A program made the position numbers and the translations under genes. The notes below the pieces were generated by a model. It searched no databases. It had not been told where the DNA came from and was given only the letters and a program-made list of their open reading frames with translations. Positions 32,879 to 42,140 of a stretch of DNA of 64,000 bases are shown here, in pieces (the first letter of the stretch is position 1; every line of letters starts with the position of its first letter). The DNA lies in NCBI GenBank assembly GCA_026400815.1, contig JAPLOI010000070.1, forward strand, positions 1-64,000, given 5' to 3'. Source of the DNA: Alphaproteobacteria bacterium. Lineage in GTDB: Bacteria > Pseudomonadota > Alphaproteobacteria > Acetobacterales > Acetobacteraceae.

Positions 32879-34743
32879 TCGGCGGCCTCCCGAACGGGAT
32901 TGAGATGCGCGGTGATGCCGCGGGCGATGAATTCGGCGGTGATCGGCGCGCCGTTGTAGTGCAGCACGCGCACCAGCTTCTTTGGGTTGCACTCCAGCTC
33001 GTTGATCAGGAGCATGCGCATCTGGGCGTCGCGGTTCTGTTCCACCACGTAGATGTTGTCGTGTTCTTCGACGAAGGCTTCCACTTCGGGGCCGAAGGGG
33101 AAGGCGCGCAGGCGGAGCTGGTTCAGCGAGGCGCCGGTCTGCTCGGCGATGAGGTCCAGCGCCTCGGCGATCGCGGGGCTGGTGGAGCCGTAGTAGATGA
33201 CGCCGAGCTTGGTGGGGGCGGCGGCATCGGTGCGGATGGCCTTGGGCATCAGGCCCTTGGCGGTGTCCCACTTCTTCAGCAGGCGCTCCATGTTGCGCTG
33301 GTAGGCGTCGCCGGCTTCGGTGTAGCGGGCGTATTCGTCGCGCGAGGTGCCGCGGGTGAAGTAGCCGCCCTTGCTGGGGTGGGTGCCCGGGTAGGTGCGG
33401 TAGGGGATGGCGTCGCCATCGACGTCGAGGTAGCGGCCGAAGACGCGGCCAGCCTGGAGTTCTTCGGCGGTCATGACCTTGCCGCGGTCCAGCTTGCGGG
33501 TGTCGTCCCACTTGAGGGGGGCGGTGAGGCGTTCGTTCATGCCGATTTCGAGGTCGAGCACGACGAAGATGGTGGTTTGCAGGCGGTCGGCCAGGTCCAT
33601 GGAGAGGGCGCCGAACTGGAAGCACTCGTTCGGGTCTTCCGGCAGCAGCAGCGGGTGCTTGGTGTCGCCGTGGCTGGCATAGGCGCAGATCTTGATGTCT
33701 GACTGCTGGGTGCGCGTGGGCATGCCGGTGCTGGGGCCGCTGCGCTGGACATCGAAGATGACGGCGGGGATTTCGGCGAAGTAGGACAGGCCGATGAACT
33801 CGCTCATCAGGCTGATGCCGGGGCCGGAGGTGGCGGTGAAGGCGCGGGCGCCGTTCCAGGCGGCGCCGATGACCATGCCGATGGAGGCCAGCTCGTCTTC
33901 CGCCTGCACGATGGCGTAGCGCTTCTTGCCGGTTTCCTTGTCGCGGCGGAAGCGCTCGCAATAGCGGGTGAAGGCTTCGGCGAGGGAGGAAGACGGCGTG
34001 ATGGGATACCAGGCGCAGACCGTGGCGCCGCCATAGACCGCGCCGAGGGCGGCGGCCGCGTTGCCGTCGATGAAGATGCGGTCGCCGACCTTGTCGCTGG
34101 TGCGCAGCTGCAGGCCCAGCGGGCATGGCAGGTTCTGCAGCGCGTAGTCGCGGCCCATGTGCAGGGCCTTGTGGTTGGCGGCGATGAGCTTGTCGCGCCC
34201 CTTGAACTGCTCGCTGAGCAGGTCCTCGATCACCTTGGGGTCGATGTTGATCAGCGCCGAGAGGGCGCCGACGTAGATGATGTTCTTGAACAGCTGGCGC
34301 TCGCGCGGCACCGAATAGGCGGCGTTGGTGAAGCTGGTGAGCGGCATGCCGACCACGGTGATATCCGGGCGGAACTTGCTCGCCGGCAGCGGCTTGGTGT
34401 TGTCGTAGAACAGGTAGCCGCCGGGGAGGATGGACTTCACGTCCTCGTCCCAGGTTTGCGGGTTCATGGCCACCATCAGGTCCACGCCTTCGCGCGCGCC
34501 CATGTGGCCTTTGTCTGAGATCCGCATCTCGTACCAGGTGGGCAGGCCCTGGATGTTGCTGGGGAAGATGTTGCGCGGGGTGACGGGGATGCCCATGCGC
34601 AGGATGGCCTTGGCGAAAAGCTGGTTGGCCGAGGCCGAGCCGGAGCCGTTGACGTTGGCGAACTTCACCACGAAGTCGTTCACCGCCTGGATCGGCGGAA
34701 CCGTGCTGCCCATCAGGGGTTGGGCTGCATCCTGCGGGCTCAT
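32875..34743 (-). CDS. 2-oxoacid:ferredoxin oxidoreductase, alpha (gamma-alpha fused) subunit
   Basis: A 622-residue protein. The N-terminal gamma-type domain (FANVNGSGSASANQLFAKAILRMG, residues 28-190) is fused to the alpha pyrimidine-binding domain with YPITPSSSLAEAF, QAEDELASIGMVIGAA, ATSGPGISLMSEF and QRSGPSTGMPTRTQQSD. The C-terminal transketolase-like domain starts near residue 480. This gamma-alpha fusion plus separate beta is the KorAB/two-subunit OFOR layout. 2-Oxoglutarate is the usual substrate of this type, but pyruvate or branched acids are possible. Both ends overlap neighbours by 4 bases (ATGA). Confidence 0.92.
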   Translation of the reverse strand: MSPQDAAQPLMGSTVPPIQAVNDFVVKFANVNGSGSASANQLFAKAILRMGIPVTPRNIFPSNIQGLPTWYEMRISDKGHMGAREGVDLMVAMNPQTWDEDVKSILPGGYLFYDNTKPLPASKFRPDITVVGMPLTSFTNAAYSVPRERQLFKNIIYVGALSALINIDPKVIEDLLSEQFKGRDKLIAANHKALHMGRDYALQNLPCPLGLQLRTSDKVGDRIFIDGNAAAALGAVYGGATVCAWYPITPSSSLAEAFTRYCERFRRDKETGKKRYAIVQAEDELASIGMVIGAAWNGARAFTATSGPGISLMSEFIGLSYFAEIPAVIFDVQRSGPSTGMPTRTQQSDIKICAYASHGDTKHPLLLPEDPNECFQFGALSMDLADRLQTTIFVVLDLEIGMNERLTAPLKWDDTRKLDRGKVMTAEELQAGRVFGRYLDVDGDAIPYRTYPGTHPSKGGYFTRGTSRDEYARYTEAGDAYQRNMERLLKKWDTAKGLMPKAIRTDAAAPTKLGVIYYGSTSPAIAEALDLIAEQTGASLNQLRLRAFPFGPEVEAFVEEHDNIYVVEQNRDAQMRMLLINELECNPKKLVRVLHYNGAPITAEFIARGITAHLNPVREAAE

Positions 34744-36548
34744 GCCGCCACTCCTTCCTTGGCCACCGTCGCGATCGGGGTTACCTGCGCCATGTCGAAC
34801 AGGAAGCGCTGCATGTCCCACGCGCCGGTGGGGCAGCGTTCGGCGCACATGCCGCAATGCAGGCAGACATCCTCGTCCTTGGCCATGATGCGGCCGGTCT
34901 TGAGACCGTCGGCCACGTAGATGTCTTGCGTGAGGTCCAGCGCCGGGGCGGTGAGGCGGGTGCGCAGATCTGCTTCCTCGCCGTTTTCGGTGAAGGTGAT
35001 GCTGTCCACCGGGCAGATATCGACGCAGGCATCGCATTCGATGCAGAGCTTAGGCTCGAACACCGTCTGCACGTCGCAGTTCAGGCAGCGCTGGGCTTCC
35101 TTGAAGGCCAGTTCCACATCGAAGCCGAGCTCGACCTCGTCCTTGATGGAGGACAGGGCCTTGGACTTCTCCAGGTGCGGGACCTTGTAGCGCAGGTCGA
35201 TGCGGATATCGTTGTCGTAGCTCCACTCGTGGATGCCCATCTTCTGGGACACCAGCGTGGTATCGGGCGGCAGGCGGGCCTGCACATCCTGCCCCTGGCA
35301 GAACTTGTCGATGCTGATGGCGGCCTGGTGGCCGTGGGCGACGGCCCAGATGATGTTCTTGGGGCCGAACGCCGAGTCGCCGCCGAAGAAGACCTTCGGG
35401 TTGGTGGACTGGAAGGTGGTCTCGTCCACCTTGGCCAGGCCCCAGCGGTCGAACTCGATGCCGATGTCGCGCTCGATCCAGGGGAAGGAATTCTCCTGGC
35501 CGATGGCCACCAGCACGTCGTCGCAGGCGATGAATTCATCCGGCTCGCCGGTGGGGACGAGGTTGCGGCGGCCCTTTTCGTCGTAGACGGCCTTCACCTT
35601 CTCGAAGGTCATGCCGGCGAGCTTGCCGTGCTCGTGAACCACCGTCTTGGGGACCATGAAGTTGAGGATGGGGATGTCCTCGTTCATCGCGTCCTCCTTC
35701 TCCCAAGGAGATGCCTTCATCTCCTCGAAGCCGGAGCGGACGACGACCTTCACTTCCTCACCGCCGAGGCGGCGGGCGGAGCGGCAGCAATCCATCGCGG
35801 TGTTGCCGCCGCCGAGCACGATGACGCGGCGGCCGATGGTCTTGATGTGGCCAAAGGAGACGCTGCTCAGCCAGTCGATGCCGATATGGATGTTGGCGGC
35901 GGCTTCCTGGCGGCCGGGGACATCGAGGTCTCGCCCGCGCGGGGCGCCGGAGCCGACGAAGACCGCGTCGTAGCCCTCGTCCAGCAGGCCATTCAGGCTG
36001 GGCACGTAGGTGTTGTAGCGGGTTTCGATGCCGAGTTCGGTGATGAAGGAGATTTCCTCATCGATCACGCGTTCCGGCAGGCGGAAGGCCGGGATCTGGC
36101 TGCGGATGAAGCCGCCGCCCTTGGGGGCGCTGTCGTAGACGACCACTTCGTAGCCGGAGGGGGCGAGGTCGCGCGCCACGGTGAGGCTGGCGGGGCCGGC
36201 GCCGACGCAGGCGATGCGCTTGCCGTTGCTGGGGGCGCGGCCGAGGCGGACGCGTTCCAGGATCGCGTCACTCTTGTAGTCGGCGGCGACGCGCTTGAGG
36301 CGGCAGATGGCGACCGGCTCTTCCTCCACGCGGCCGCGGCGGCAGGCGGGTTCGCAGGGGCGGTCGCAGGTGCGGCCGAGCACGCCGGGGAAGACGTTCG
36401 ATTTCCAGTTGATCATGTAGGCGTCGTCGTAGCGCCCGGCCGCGATCAGGCGGATGTATTCGGGCACCGGCGTATGGGCCGGACAGGCCCACTGGCAGTC
36501 CACGACCTTGTGGAAATAGTCAGGGTTGCTGATGTCGGTCGGCTGCAA
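34740..36548 (-). CDS. FAD/NAD(P)-dependent oxidoreductase with two 4Fe-4S clusters (GltD-like)
   Basis: A 602-residue electron-transfer partner. The N-terminal GltD-type cysteine region (CQWACPAHT, CDRPCEPACRRG) is followed by an FAD site (CVGAGPASLTVARDL), a second NAD(P) site (VLGGGNTAMDCCRSARRLGG) and the C-terminal FAD motif GGDSAFGPKNIIWAV. Near the end are two ferredoxin motifs, CIECDACVDICP and CLHCGMCAERCP. It starts with TTG; no ATG fits. Co-translated with the OFOR subunits, it probably passes their electrons to or from NAD(P)H. It is the first gene of the operon. Confidence 0.9.
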   Translation of the reverse strand: MQPTDISNPDYFHKVVDCQWACPAHTPVPEYIRLIAAGRYDDAYMINWKSNVFPGVLGRTCDRPCEPACRRGRVEEEPVAICRLKRVAADYKSDAILERVRLGRAPSNGKRIACVGAGPASLTVARDLAPSGYEVVVYDSAPKGGGFIRSQIPAFRLPERVIDEEISFITELGIETRYNTYVPSLNGLLDEGYDAVFVGSGAPRGRDLDVPGRQEAAANIHIGIDWLSSVSFGHIKTIGRRVIVLGGGNTAMDCCRSARRLGGEEVKVVVRSGFEEMKASPWEKEDAMNEDIPILNFMVPKTVVHEHGKLAGMTFEKVKAVYDEKGRRNLVPTGEPDEFIACDDVLVAIGQENSFPWIERDIGIEFDRWGLAKVDETTFQSTNPKVFFGGDSAFGPKNIIWAVAHGHQAAISIDKFCQGQDVQARLPPDTTLVSQKMGIHEWSYDNDIRIDLRYKVPHLEKSKALSSIKDEVELGFDVELAFKEAQRCLNCDVQTVFEPKLCIECDACVDICPVDSITFTENGEEADLRTRLTAPALDLTQDIYVADGLKTGRIMAKDEDVCLHCGMCAERCPTGAWDMQRFLFDMAQVTPIATVAKEGVAA

Positions 36549-36782
36549 GACGCGGATACTCCCCTGGACGACGCCCGGTTCCGGGCGCGGATATCATGCC
36601 ATCCCTTTGCCGGCGCCCGCGGATTCCGCACCGCACGCCCCGGTCCCCCGGCGGGATGGTCGGCCGGCTTTGGCCGGTCCTTCCTATACTATGCCATCTG
36701 TTGCCGTGCTCTGGTAAGTCCCCGGCGCCGGGCGGCCCTGCGCGGGCTGGCAATCGCCGCTCCGTGCCGCCACCTTGGCGGA

Positions 36783-37649
36783 ATGCGCATGTTCCTGCTC
36801 CTTCTGCTGCTCCTCGCCTCCCCCGCCAGCGCGGCGGAGTTGAAGCTCGCCACCTGGAACCTGGAATGGCTGACGTTGCGGCCGGCCGGGGACCGGGCGC
36901 TGCCGCAGGATGTGCGGCCGAAGGGGGCGGAGTCGCACGCGCTGCTGCGCCGCTATGCCGAGGAGCTGGCCGCCGACGTGGTGGGCTTGCAGGAGGTGGA
37001 CGGGCCGGAGGCGGCCGCGCTGGTGTTCCCGCCGGCGCGCTACACGCTGCATTTCACGCGGGACCGGATGGTGCAGCGGGTGGGGTTCGCGGTGCGGCAG
37101 GGTGTGCGCTTCACCGCCAACCCCGACCTGGCCTCGTTGAACGTGACCCCCGGCGCGCCCCACCCGCTGCGGGCGGGGGCGGATATCACGGTGGAGACGC
37201 CGGGTGGGCGGCTGCGGCTGCTCAACGTGCATCTGAAGTCCGGCTGCAAGGAAGACCGGCTGGACCGCACCGCCCGGACGCAATGCGAGCAGCTCTCGCT
37301 TCAGCTTGCCGCGCTGCAGGGCTGGATCGCCGAGCGGCGGCGCGAGGGTGTGCCCTTCGTGATGATGGGGGACTTCAACCGCTGGCTGGATGGGCGCAAC
37401 GAGCGCGGCGGCGGGTTCTGGGCGGGGCTGCAGAGCACCGGGCCGCTGGCGCGGGCCACTGAGGGGCGGTCTTCGCCGTGCTGGGGCGGGGGTGGGTTCA
37501 TCGACCACATCATTGCCGGCGGGGCGGCGCGCGGGTGGATGCAGGGGGATAGCATGCGGGTGATGGTGTATCGCGAGCAGGGGCAGGAATGGCGTGGGCG
37601 GCTTTCGGACCATTGCCCGGTTTCCGTGCGGTTCAATCTGCCGGATTGA
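36783..37649 (+). CDS. Exported endonuclease/exonuclease/phosphatase-family protein
   Basis: A 288-residue protein with a Sec signal (MFLLLLLLLASPASAAEL) and the EEP fold: LATWNLEWL (Asn), VVGLQEVDG (catalytic Glu), NVHLKSG, VMMGDFNRW (Asp-x-Asn) and a final RLSDHCPV (Asp-His). Members cleave phosphodiester bonds in nucleic acids, lipids or inositol phosphates. Periplasmic location is likely. Divergent from the oxidoreductase operon across a 234-base gap. Confidence 0.88.
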   Translation: MRMFLLLLLLLASPASAAELKLATWNLEWLTLRPAGDRALPQDVRPKGAESHALLRRYAEELAADVVGLQEVDGPEAAALVFPPARYTLHFTRDRMVQRVGFAVRQGVRFTANPDLASLNVTPGAPHPLRAGADITVETPGGRLRLLNVHLKSGCKEDRLDRTARTQCEQLSLQLAALQGWIAERRREGVPFVMMGDFNRWLDGRNERGGGFWAGLQSTGPLARATEGRSSPCWGGGGFIDHIIAGGAARGWMQGDSMRVMVYREQGQEWRGRLSDHCPVSVRFNLPD

Positions 37650-37734
37650 GCCCCGGCCCCGCCGTCACCAAAGGATCACGCACGGGCGCACCTTCCGTGG
37701 CATGATTCAGGCGTTGCAATTGCCGGACCCCGCC

Positions 37735-39339
37735 ATGGACAGCACGCGCCGCCATATCCTCGACCTCTCGCGGCGCGGCCTGCTGCGCGGTGCCACCGCG
37801 ATGGCGGCGATGGCGGCACTTGCGCCGCCGACGCGGCAGGCGGTCGCCCAGCCGGTGTTCCGCGCCTATCCCTTCGCCATGGGCGTGGCCTCTGGCGACC
37901 CCACGCCGGATGGCATGGTGCTCTGGACCCGGCTCTGCCCGGAGCCGCTGGCCGGTGGCGGCATGCCGCGCGCCGCGGTGGAGGTGGGGTGGGAGATCGC
38001 GGCCGACCCCGGGATGCGGCAGATCGTGCAGAAGGGCACCGCGCTGGCCCGCCCCGAGCTTGGGCATAGCGTGCATGTGGAGGTCGTGGGGCTGGAGCCT
38101 GGACGCCCCTATCATTTCCGCTTTCGCGCCGGACGGGAGGCGAGCCCGATCGGGCATACGCGCACCGCCCCGGCGGCCGGTGCCATGCCCACGGCCCTGC
38201 GCTTTGTCTCCGCCGGGTGCCAGCATTGGGAGCACGGGTTCTTCACCGCCTGGCGCCATGTGGCGGAGGAGGCGCAGATCGACTTCGTCGCGCATTATGG
38301 CGACTACATCTACGAGTATCGGGCCCGCGCCAACGCGCCCGGTGGGTCGCCGGCCGTGCGGCAGCACAACAGCGACGAGATCCATACCATCGACGACTAT
38401 CGCAACCGCTACGCGCTGTATCGCTCCGATCCCGATTTGCAGGCCGCCCATGCCGCGCACCCGTTCCTGATGTCGTTCGACGACCATGAGGTGGATAACA
38501 ACTGGGCCGGGATCCATTCGGAGGAGGATGGCTCCGCCCGGTTCCCCGTGGCCGTGCCGCCGGAGATCTTCGCGCTGCGCAAGGCGATTGCGTTCCAGGC
38601 CTGGTACGAGGCGATGCCGGTGCGGCGCGCCCAGTTGCCGCGCGGGCCGGAGATCACCGCGTGGCGGGGGCTGCGCTGGGGGCGGCTGGCGGAGATCGCG
38701 GTGCTGGACACGCGCAGCTATCGCGACGACCAGCCCTGCGGCGACGTCAACGGCGTGCCCTGCGCCGAGGTGGATCGGCCGGAACAGCAGATGCTCGGCG
38801 TAGCGCAGGAGGCCTGGCTGCAGGAGCGCCTGGCGCGCAGCGATGCGACCTGGAAGGTGCTGTCCCAGCAGGTGCCGGTGATGCGGCGGGACATCGGCAG
38901 CGACCGGCTGGCCATCTCCATGGACAAGTGGGACGCCTACCCGAAGGCGCGCGACCGCCTGACCCGCCATATCCATGACGCACGGGTGCAGAACGTCGCC
39001 ATCCTGACCGGGGACGTGCACCAGGCCTGGGCCGGGACGGTGCATCTGAATGCCGACGACCCCACCAGCCCTGCCGTGGCCAGCGAGTTTGTCGCCACCT
39101 CCATCACCTCCAATGGTGATGGCTCCGAGGTGCTGGGATCGACGGAGCGGATGTTCGGCCGCAACCCGCATATCGCCTTCTTCAACAACCGCCGTGGCTA
39201 TGCGCTGCATGAGGCGACCGAGAAGCGCCTGACGGCCACGTTCCGCGGGGTGGACTACGTGACGCGATCCGGCGCGCCGCGGGTGGACAAGGGGGTGTTC
39301 GTGGCGGAGGCGGGGGATCCCAGGGTGAAGAAGGGCTAG
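37735..39339 (+). CDS. phoD: Alkaline phosphatase D-family protein
   Basis: A 534-residue PhoD-type phosphatase/phosphodiesterase. It has a twin-arginine signal (LSRRGLLRGATAMAAMAAL), then the PhoD N-domain (FAMGVASGDPTPDGMVLWTRL). The catalytic domain has FVAHYGDYIYEY, the FDDHEVDNNW metal site, LDTRSYR and ILTGDVHQAW. Tat export with bound metals is normal for this family. ATG at 37735 is preferred; 37702 is an upstream alternative. Probably induced by phosphate shortage, though no Pho box was found. Confidence 0.92.
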   Translation: MDSTRRHILDLSRRGLLRGATAMAAMAALAPPTRQAVAQPVFRAYPFAMGVASGDPTPDGMVLWTRLCPEPLAGGGMPRAAVEVGWEIAADPGMRQIVQKGTALARPELGHSVHVEVVGLEPGRPYHFRFRAGREASPIGHTRTAPAAGAMPTALRFVSAGCQHWEHGFFTAWRHVAEEAQIDFVAHYGDYIYEYRARANAPGGSPAVRQHNSDEIHTIDDYRNRYALYRSDPDLQAAHAAHPFLMSFDDHEVDNNWAGIHSEEDGSARFPVAVPPEIFALRKAIAFQAWYEAMPVRRAQLPRGPEITAWRGLRWGRLAEIAVLDTRSYRDDQPCGDVNGVPCAEVDRPEQQMLGVAQEAWLQERLARSDATWKVLSQQVPVMRRDIGSDRLAISMDKWDAYPKARDRLTRHIHDARVQNVAILTGDVHQAWAGTVHLNADDPTSPAVASEFVATSITSNGDGSEVLGSTERMFGRNPHIAFFNNRRGYALHEATEKRLTATFRGVDYVTRSGAPRVDKGVFVAEAGDPRVKKG

Positions 39340-39499
39340 GGGGAATACTTCGCGCGGTCGGCGATCGCCGCTCACAGCGTGGCGCCGATGCGGAAGCTGA
39401 CCCAGCGTCCTCCACCGCACAGCATCCCCTGCGAACGACCCTTGCCGGCGCCTTGGATTCGCGCCTCCATAACACCCACAAGCAAGTAGGAGTGCGCGC

Positions 39500-40111
39500 A
39501 TGAGCCCCGAATTCCTTCTCACCTCGCTCATCGTTGTCGCCTCGCCGGGTACCGGCGTTATTGTCACCCTCGCCGCCGGCCTCGCTGCCGGTCGTCGCGC
39601 CGCGCTGGTCGCGGCCTTCGGCTGCACGCTCGGCATCGTGCCGCACATGCTGGCCGCCATCACCGGGCTGGCCGCCCTGCTCCATGCCAGCGCGTTGGCC
39701 TTCAGCGCGATCAAGTATGCCGGCGTCGCCTACCTGCTCTGGATGGCGTGGATGACCCTGAAGGAGCACGGCCCCCTGGCGGTGGACACCTCCGCCGCCC
39801 CGCGCGGTGCCCGCGAGGCGATCGTGTCGGCGATCCTGGTGAACCTGCTCAACCCCAAGCTGTCGATCTTCTTCTTCGCCTTCCTGCCCCAGTTCGTGCC
39901 AGCCGATTCCGACGGCGCGGTGGCGCGGATGCTGGAGTTGTCGGCGGTGTTCATGGCGATGACGTTCGCGGTATTCGCGGTCTATGGCCTGTTCGCCGCG
40001 GCGATGCGCGACCGGGTGGTGTCCCGCCCGGCCGTTATGGCCTGGCTGCGCCGCAGCTTCGCGGCAGCATTCGCTGCCCTGGGGCTGAAGCTCGCCCTGG
40101 CCGAGCGGTAG
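39500..40111 (+). CDS. LysE-family amino-acid exporter
   Basis: A 203-residue membrane protein with six hydrophobic segments. The LysE/RhtB hallmark near the N-terminus, SPGTGVIVTLAAGLAAGRRAALVAAFGCTLG, fits the family with GTG in place of the usual GPN. The mid-protein LNPKLSIFFFAFLPQFV is characteristic. It exports an amino acid or homoserine-lactone-like solute. It stands alone, 54 bases before an SDR gene. Confidence 0.9.
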   Translation: MSPEFLLTSLIVVASPGTGVIVTLAAGLAAGRRAALVAAFGCTLGIVPHMLAAITGLAALLHASALAFSAIKYAGVAYLLWMAWMTLKEHGPLAVDTSAAPRGAREAIVSAILVNLLNPKLSIFFFAFLPQFVPADSDGAVARMLELSAVFMAMTFAVFAVYGLFAAAMRDRVVSRPAVMAWLRRSFAAAFAALGLKLALAER

Positions 40112-40165
40112 CCGCCCTGCGCCCGAAGGTCTAGGCTCGCGGGGACATCCTGGAGGACTCCCCCC

Positions 40166-40918
40166 GTGCCGCTTACCGTTTTCGTCACCGGCGCCTCGGC
40201 CGGTTTTGGCGCTGCCATTGCCCGCCGCCTGGTCCAGCAGGGCCATCGCGTTATCGCCGCCGCGCGGCGCGCGGATCGGCTGGCCGAACTTGCCCGCGAG
40301 CTTGGCCCCAATCTGCTGCCCTTCACGCTGGACGTGACTGACAGCGCGGCGGTCGCCGCCCTGCCCGGCTCGCTGCCGGCCGGCTGGCAGGAGGTGGATG
40401 TGCTGGTGAACAATGCCGGGCTCGCGCTTGGCCTTTCGCCGGCCTGGGAGGCCAAGCCCACCGACTGGGACACGATGGTGGCCACGAACGTGACGGGCGT
40501 GCTGCACATGACGCGGGCGCTGCTGCCGGGGATGGTGGCGCGCAATACCGGGCACGTGATCAACCTCGGCAGCACCGCGGGGATCTATCCGTATCCCGGC
40601 GGGCATGTGTATGGCGCCAGCAAGGCCTTCGTGACCCAGTTCAGCCTGAACCTGAAGGCGGATCTGGTGGGCACCGGCGTGCGGGTGACGGATATCGAGC
40701 CGGGCCTGGTTGGCGGCAGCGAGTTCAGCACGGTGCGCTTTGGCGACCCAGCGCGGGCCGCGGCGGTGTACCAGGGCACCACGCCGCTGACGCCGGACGA
40801 CGTTGCCGAAGCGGTTTCGTGGGTTGTGAACCTGCCGGCGCACGTGAACATCAACCGCATCGAGATGATGCCCACGTGCCAGGCGCCTGCCGCCCTTGCC
40901 GTGAAGCGCACCACCTAG
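40166..40918 (+). CDS. SDR-family 3-hydroxy acid dehydrogenase (YdfG-like)
   Basis: A 250-residue SDR starting with GTG. It has TGASAGFGAAIARRL, LVNNAGLALG, the Ser in LGSTAGIYPYPGG, YGASKAFV and DIEPGLVGGSEFS. The last motif and the overall pattern match YdfG-type NADP-dependent L-allo-threonine/3-hydroxy acid dehydrogenases. An MFS gene starts 1 base after its stop. Confidence 0.9.
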   Translation: MPLTVFVTGASAGFGAAIARRLVQQGHRVIAAARRADRLAELARELGPNLLPFTLDVTDSAAVAALPGSLPAGWQEVDVLVNNAGLALGLSPAWEAKPTDWDTMVATNVTGVLHMTRALLPGMVARNTGHVINLGSTAGIYPYPGGHVYGASKAFVTQFSLNLKADLVGTGVRVTDIEPGLVGGSEFSTVRFGDPARAAAVYQGTTPLTPDDVAEAVSWVVNLPAHVNINRIEMMPTCQAPAALAVKRTT

Positions 40919-40919
40919 G

Positions 40920-42140
40920 GTGCGCGCCACCTTCGTTCGCGTGACCCTGCCGCTGGCGGGGTTGAACTGGGTCAACCAGGCCGCCCGTGGCGTGATGGCG
41001 GTGATCGGGCCGGTGCTGGCGGTGGAGTATGGGCTCACCGCCAGCCAGCTGGGCCTGCTCGCCTCCGTGCTGTTCCTCGCCTACTGCCTGTGGCAGTTGC
41101 CGATGGGCGTGCTGCTGGATGTGTATGGCCCGCGCCGGGTGCAGACCTGGATGGGGTTGCTGGCGGCGGCGGGGTGCGCGCTGTTCGCGGTGTCTGACGG
41201 GATCAGCGGCTTCATGATCGCGCGCGCCATGATCGGCGTGGGGATCGCCGGCGGGCTGATGGCGGTGCTGAAGGCCAACAGCCAGTTCTTCGCCCGCGCC
41301 GAGGTGGCCGGGGTGACGGGCATCGCGATGTTCATTGCCGCATCGGGCAGCCTGCTCGCCACCGCGCCGGTGGAGGCTTTGCTGCCGCATATCGGCTGGC
41401 GTGGGGCGTTCTGGATCCTGGTGGCGATCACGCTGGCGGTTTCGCTGTGGATCTTCACCTCGGTGGAGGACAAGCCTGGCCAGCCCAGCCGGGGTTGGCG
41501 GGCGGAATGGGGCGTGGTGGTGGCGATCGGCACCAGCGGCATCTTCTGGAAGCTGACGCCGCTGATCGCGCTGATGTCCATCTTCACCTTCACCTATCAC
41601 GGGCTTTGGGCCGGCCCCTGGCTACGCGACGTGGCGGGGCTGGACGGGCATGCGCGGGCGGCGACGTTGTTCTGCTACGCCATCGGCATGATGACCGGCG
41701 GGCTGGTGATGGGGCAGCTGACCAGCCGGGTGCAGAAGCGCGGCTATCCGCCGATGCTGGTGCCGGCGGCGGCGGCGGTGCTGATGCTGCTGATCCAGCT
41801 GGGCTTCGTGTTCGGGCCGCGGGATTTCGTGACGGTGACGGTGCTGTGGGCGCTGCTCGCGTTGATCGCCGCGGCGGGGCCGCCGGGCTATGCCGTGATC
41901 GCGCAGTTCTTTCCGGTGGAGCAGATGGGCCGGGTTTCCACCGTGATCAACACGGTGGTGCTGGGCGGCGCGTTCCTGATGCAATCCTTGATCGGCTGGA
42001 TCCTGGATTTGTGGCCGCGCACGGCCTCGGGCGGGTGGGACCCGGCGGGGTATTTCTGGGCCATGCTGCTGTCGATGGCGATGCAGGTGGTGGCGTTGCT
42101 ATGGGCGTGGCGGCACCTGAAGCGGAAGGGCACGGCATGA
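40920..42140 (+). CDS. MFS transporter
   Basis: A 406-residue 12-helix facilitator beginning with GTG. Typical loop motifs are LPMGVLLDVYGPRRVQTWMG between helices 2 and 3 and a second-half counterpart. No substrate can be named. It is squeezed between the SDR (1 base) and PPK2 (4-base overlap), giving one operon 40166-43989. Confidence 0.88.
   Translation: MRATFVRVTLPLAGLNWVNQAARGVMAVIGPVLAVEYGLTASQLGLLASVLFLAYCLWQLPMGVLLDVYGPRRVQTWMGLLAAAGCALFAVSDGISGFMIARAMIGVGIAGGLMAVLKANSQFFARAEVAGVTGIAMFIAASGSLLATAPVEALLPHIGWRGAFWILVAITLAVSLWIFTSVEDKPGQPSRGWRAEWGVVVAIGTSGIFWKLTPLIALMSIFTFTYHGLWAGPWLRDVAGLDGHARAATLFCYAIGMMTGGLVMGQLTSRVQKRGYPPMLVPAAAAVLMLLIQLGFVFGPRDFVTVTVLWALLALIAAAGPPGYAVIAQFFPVEQMGRVSTVINTVVLGGAFLMQSLIGWILDLWPRTASGGWDPAGYFWAMLLSMAMQVVALLWAWRHLKRKGTA

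Noticed and set aside
34857-37649. 930-residue open frame on the plus strand across the oxidoreductase operon
   Set aside because: Only its last third (from 36783) is a real gene. The rest lies antisense to the well-conserved GltD-like flavoprotein and is an open shadow frame caused by high GC.
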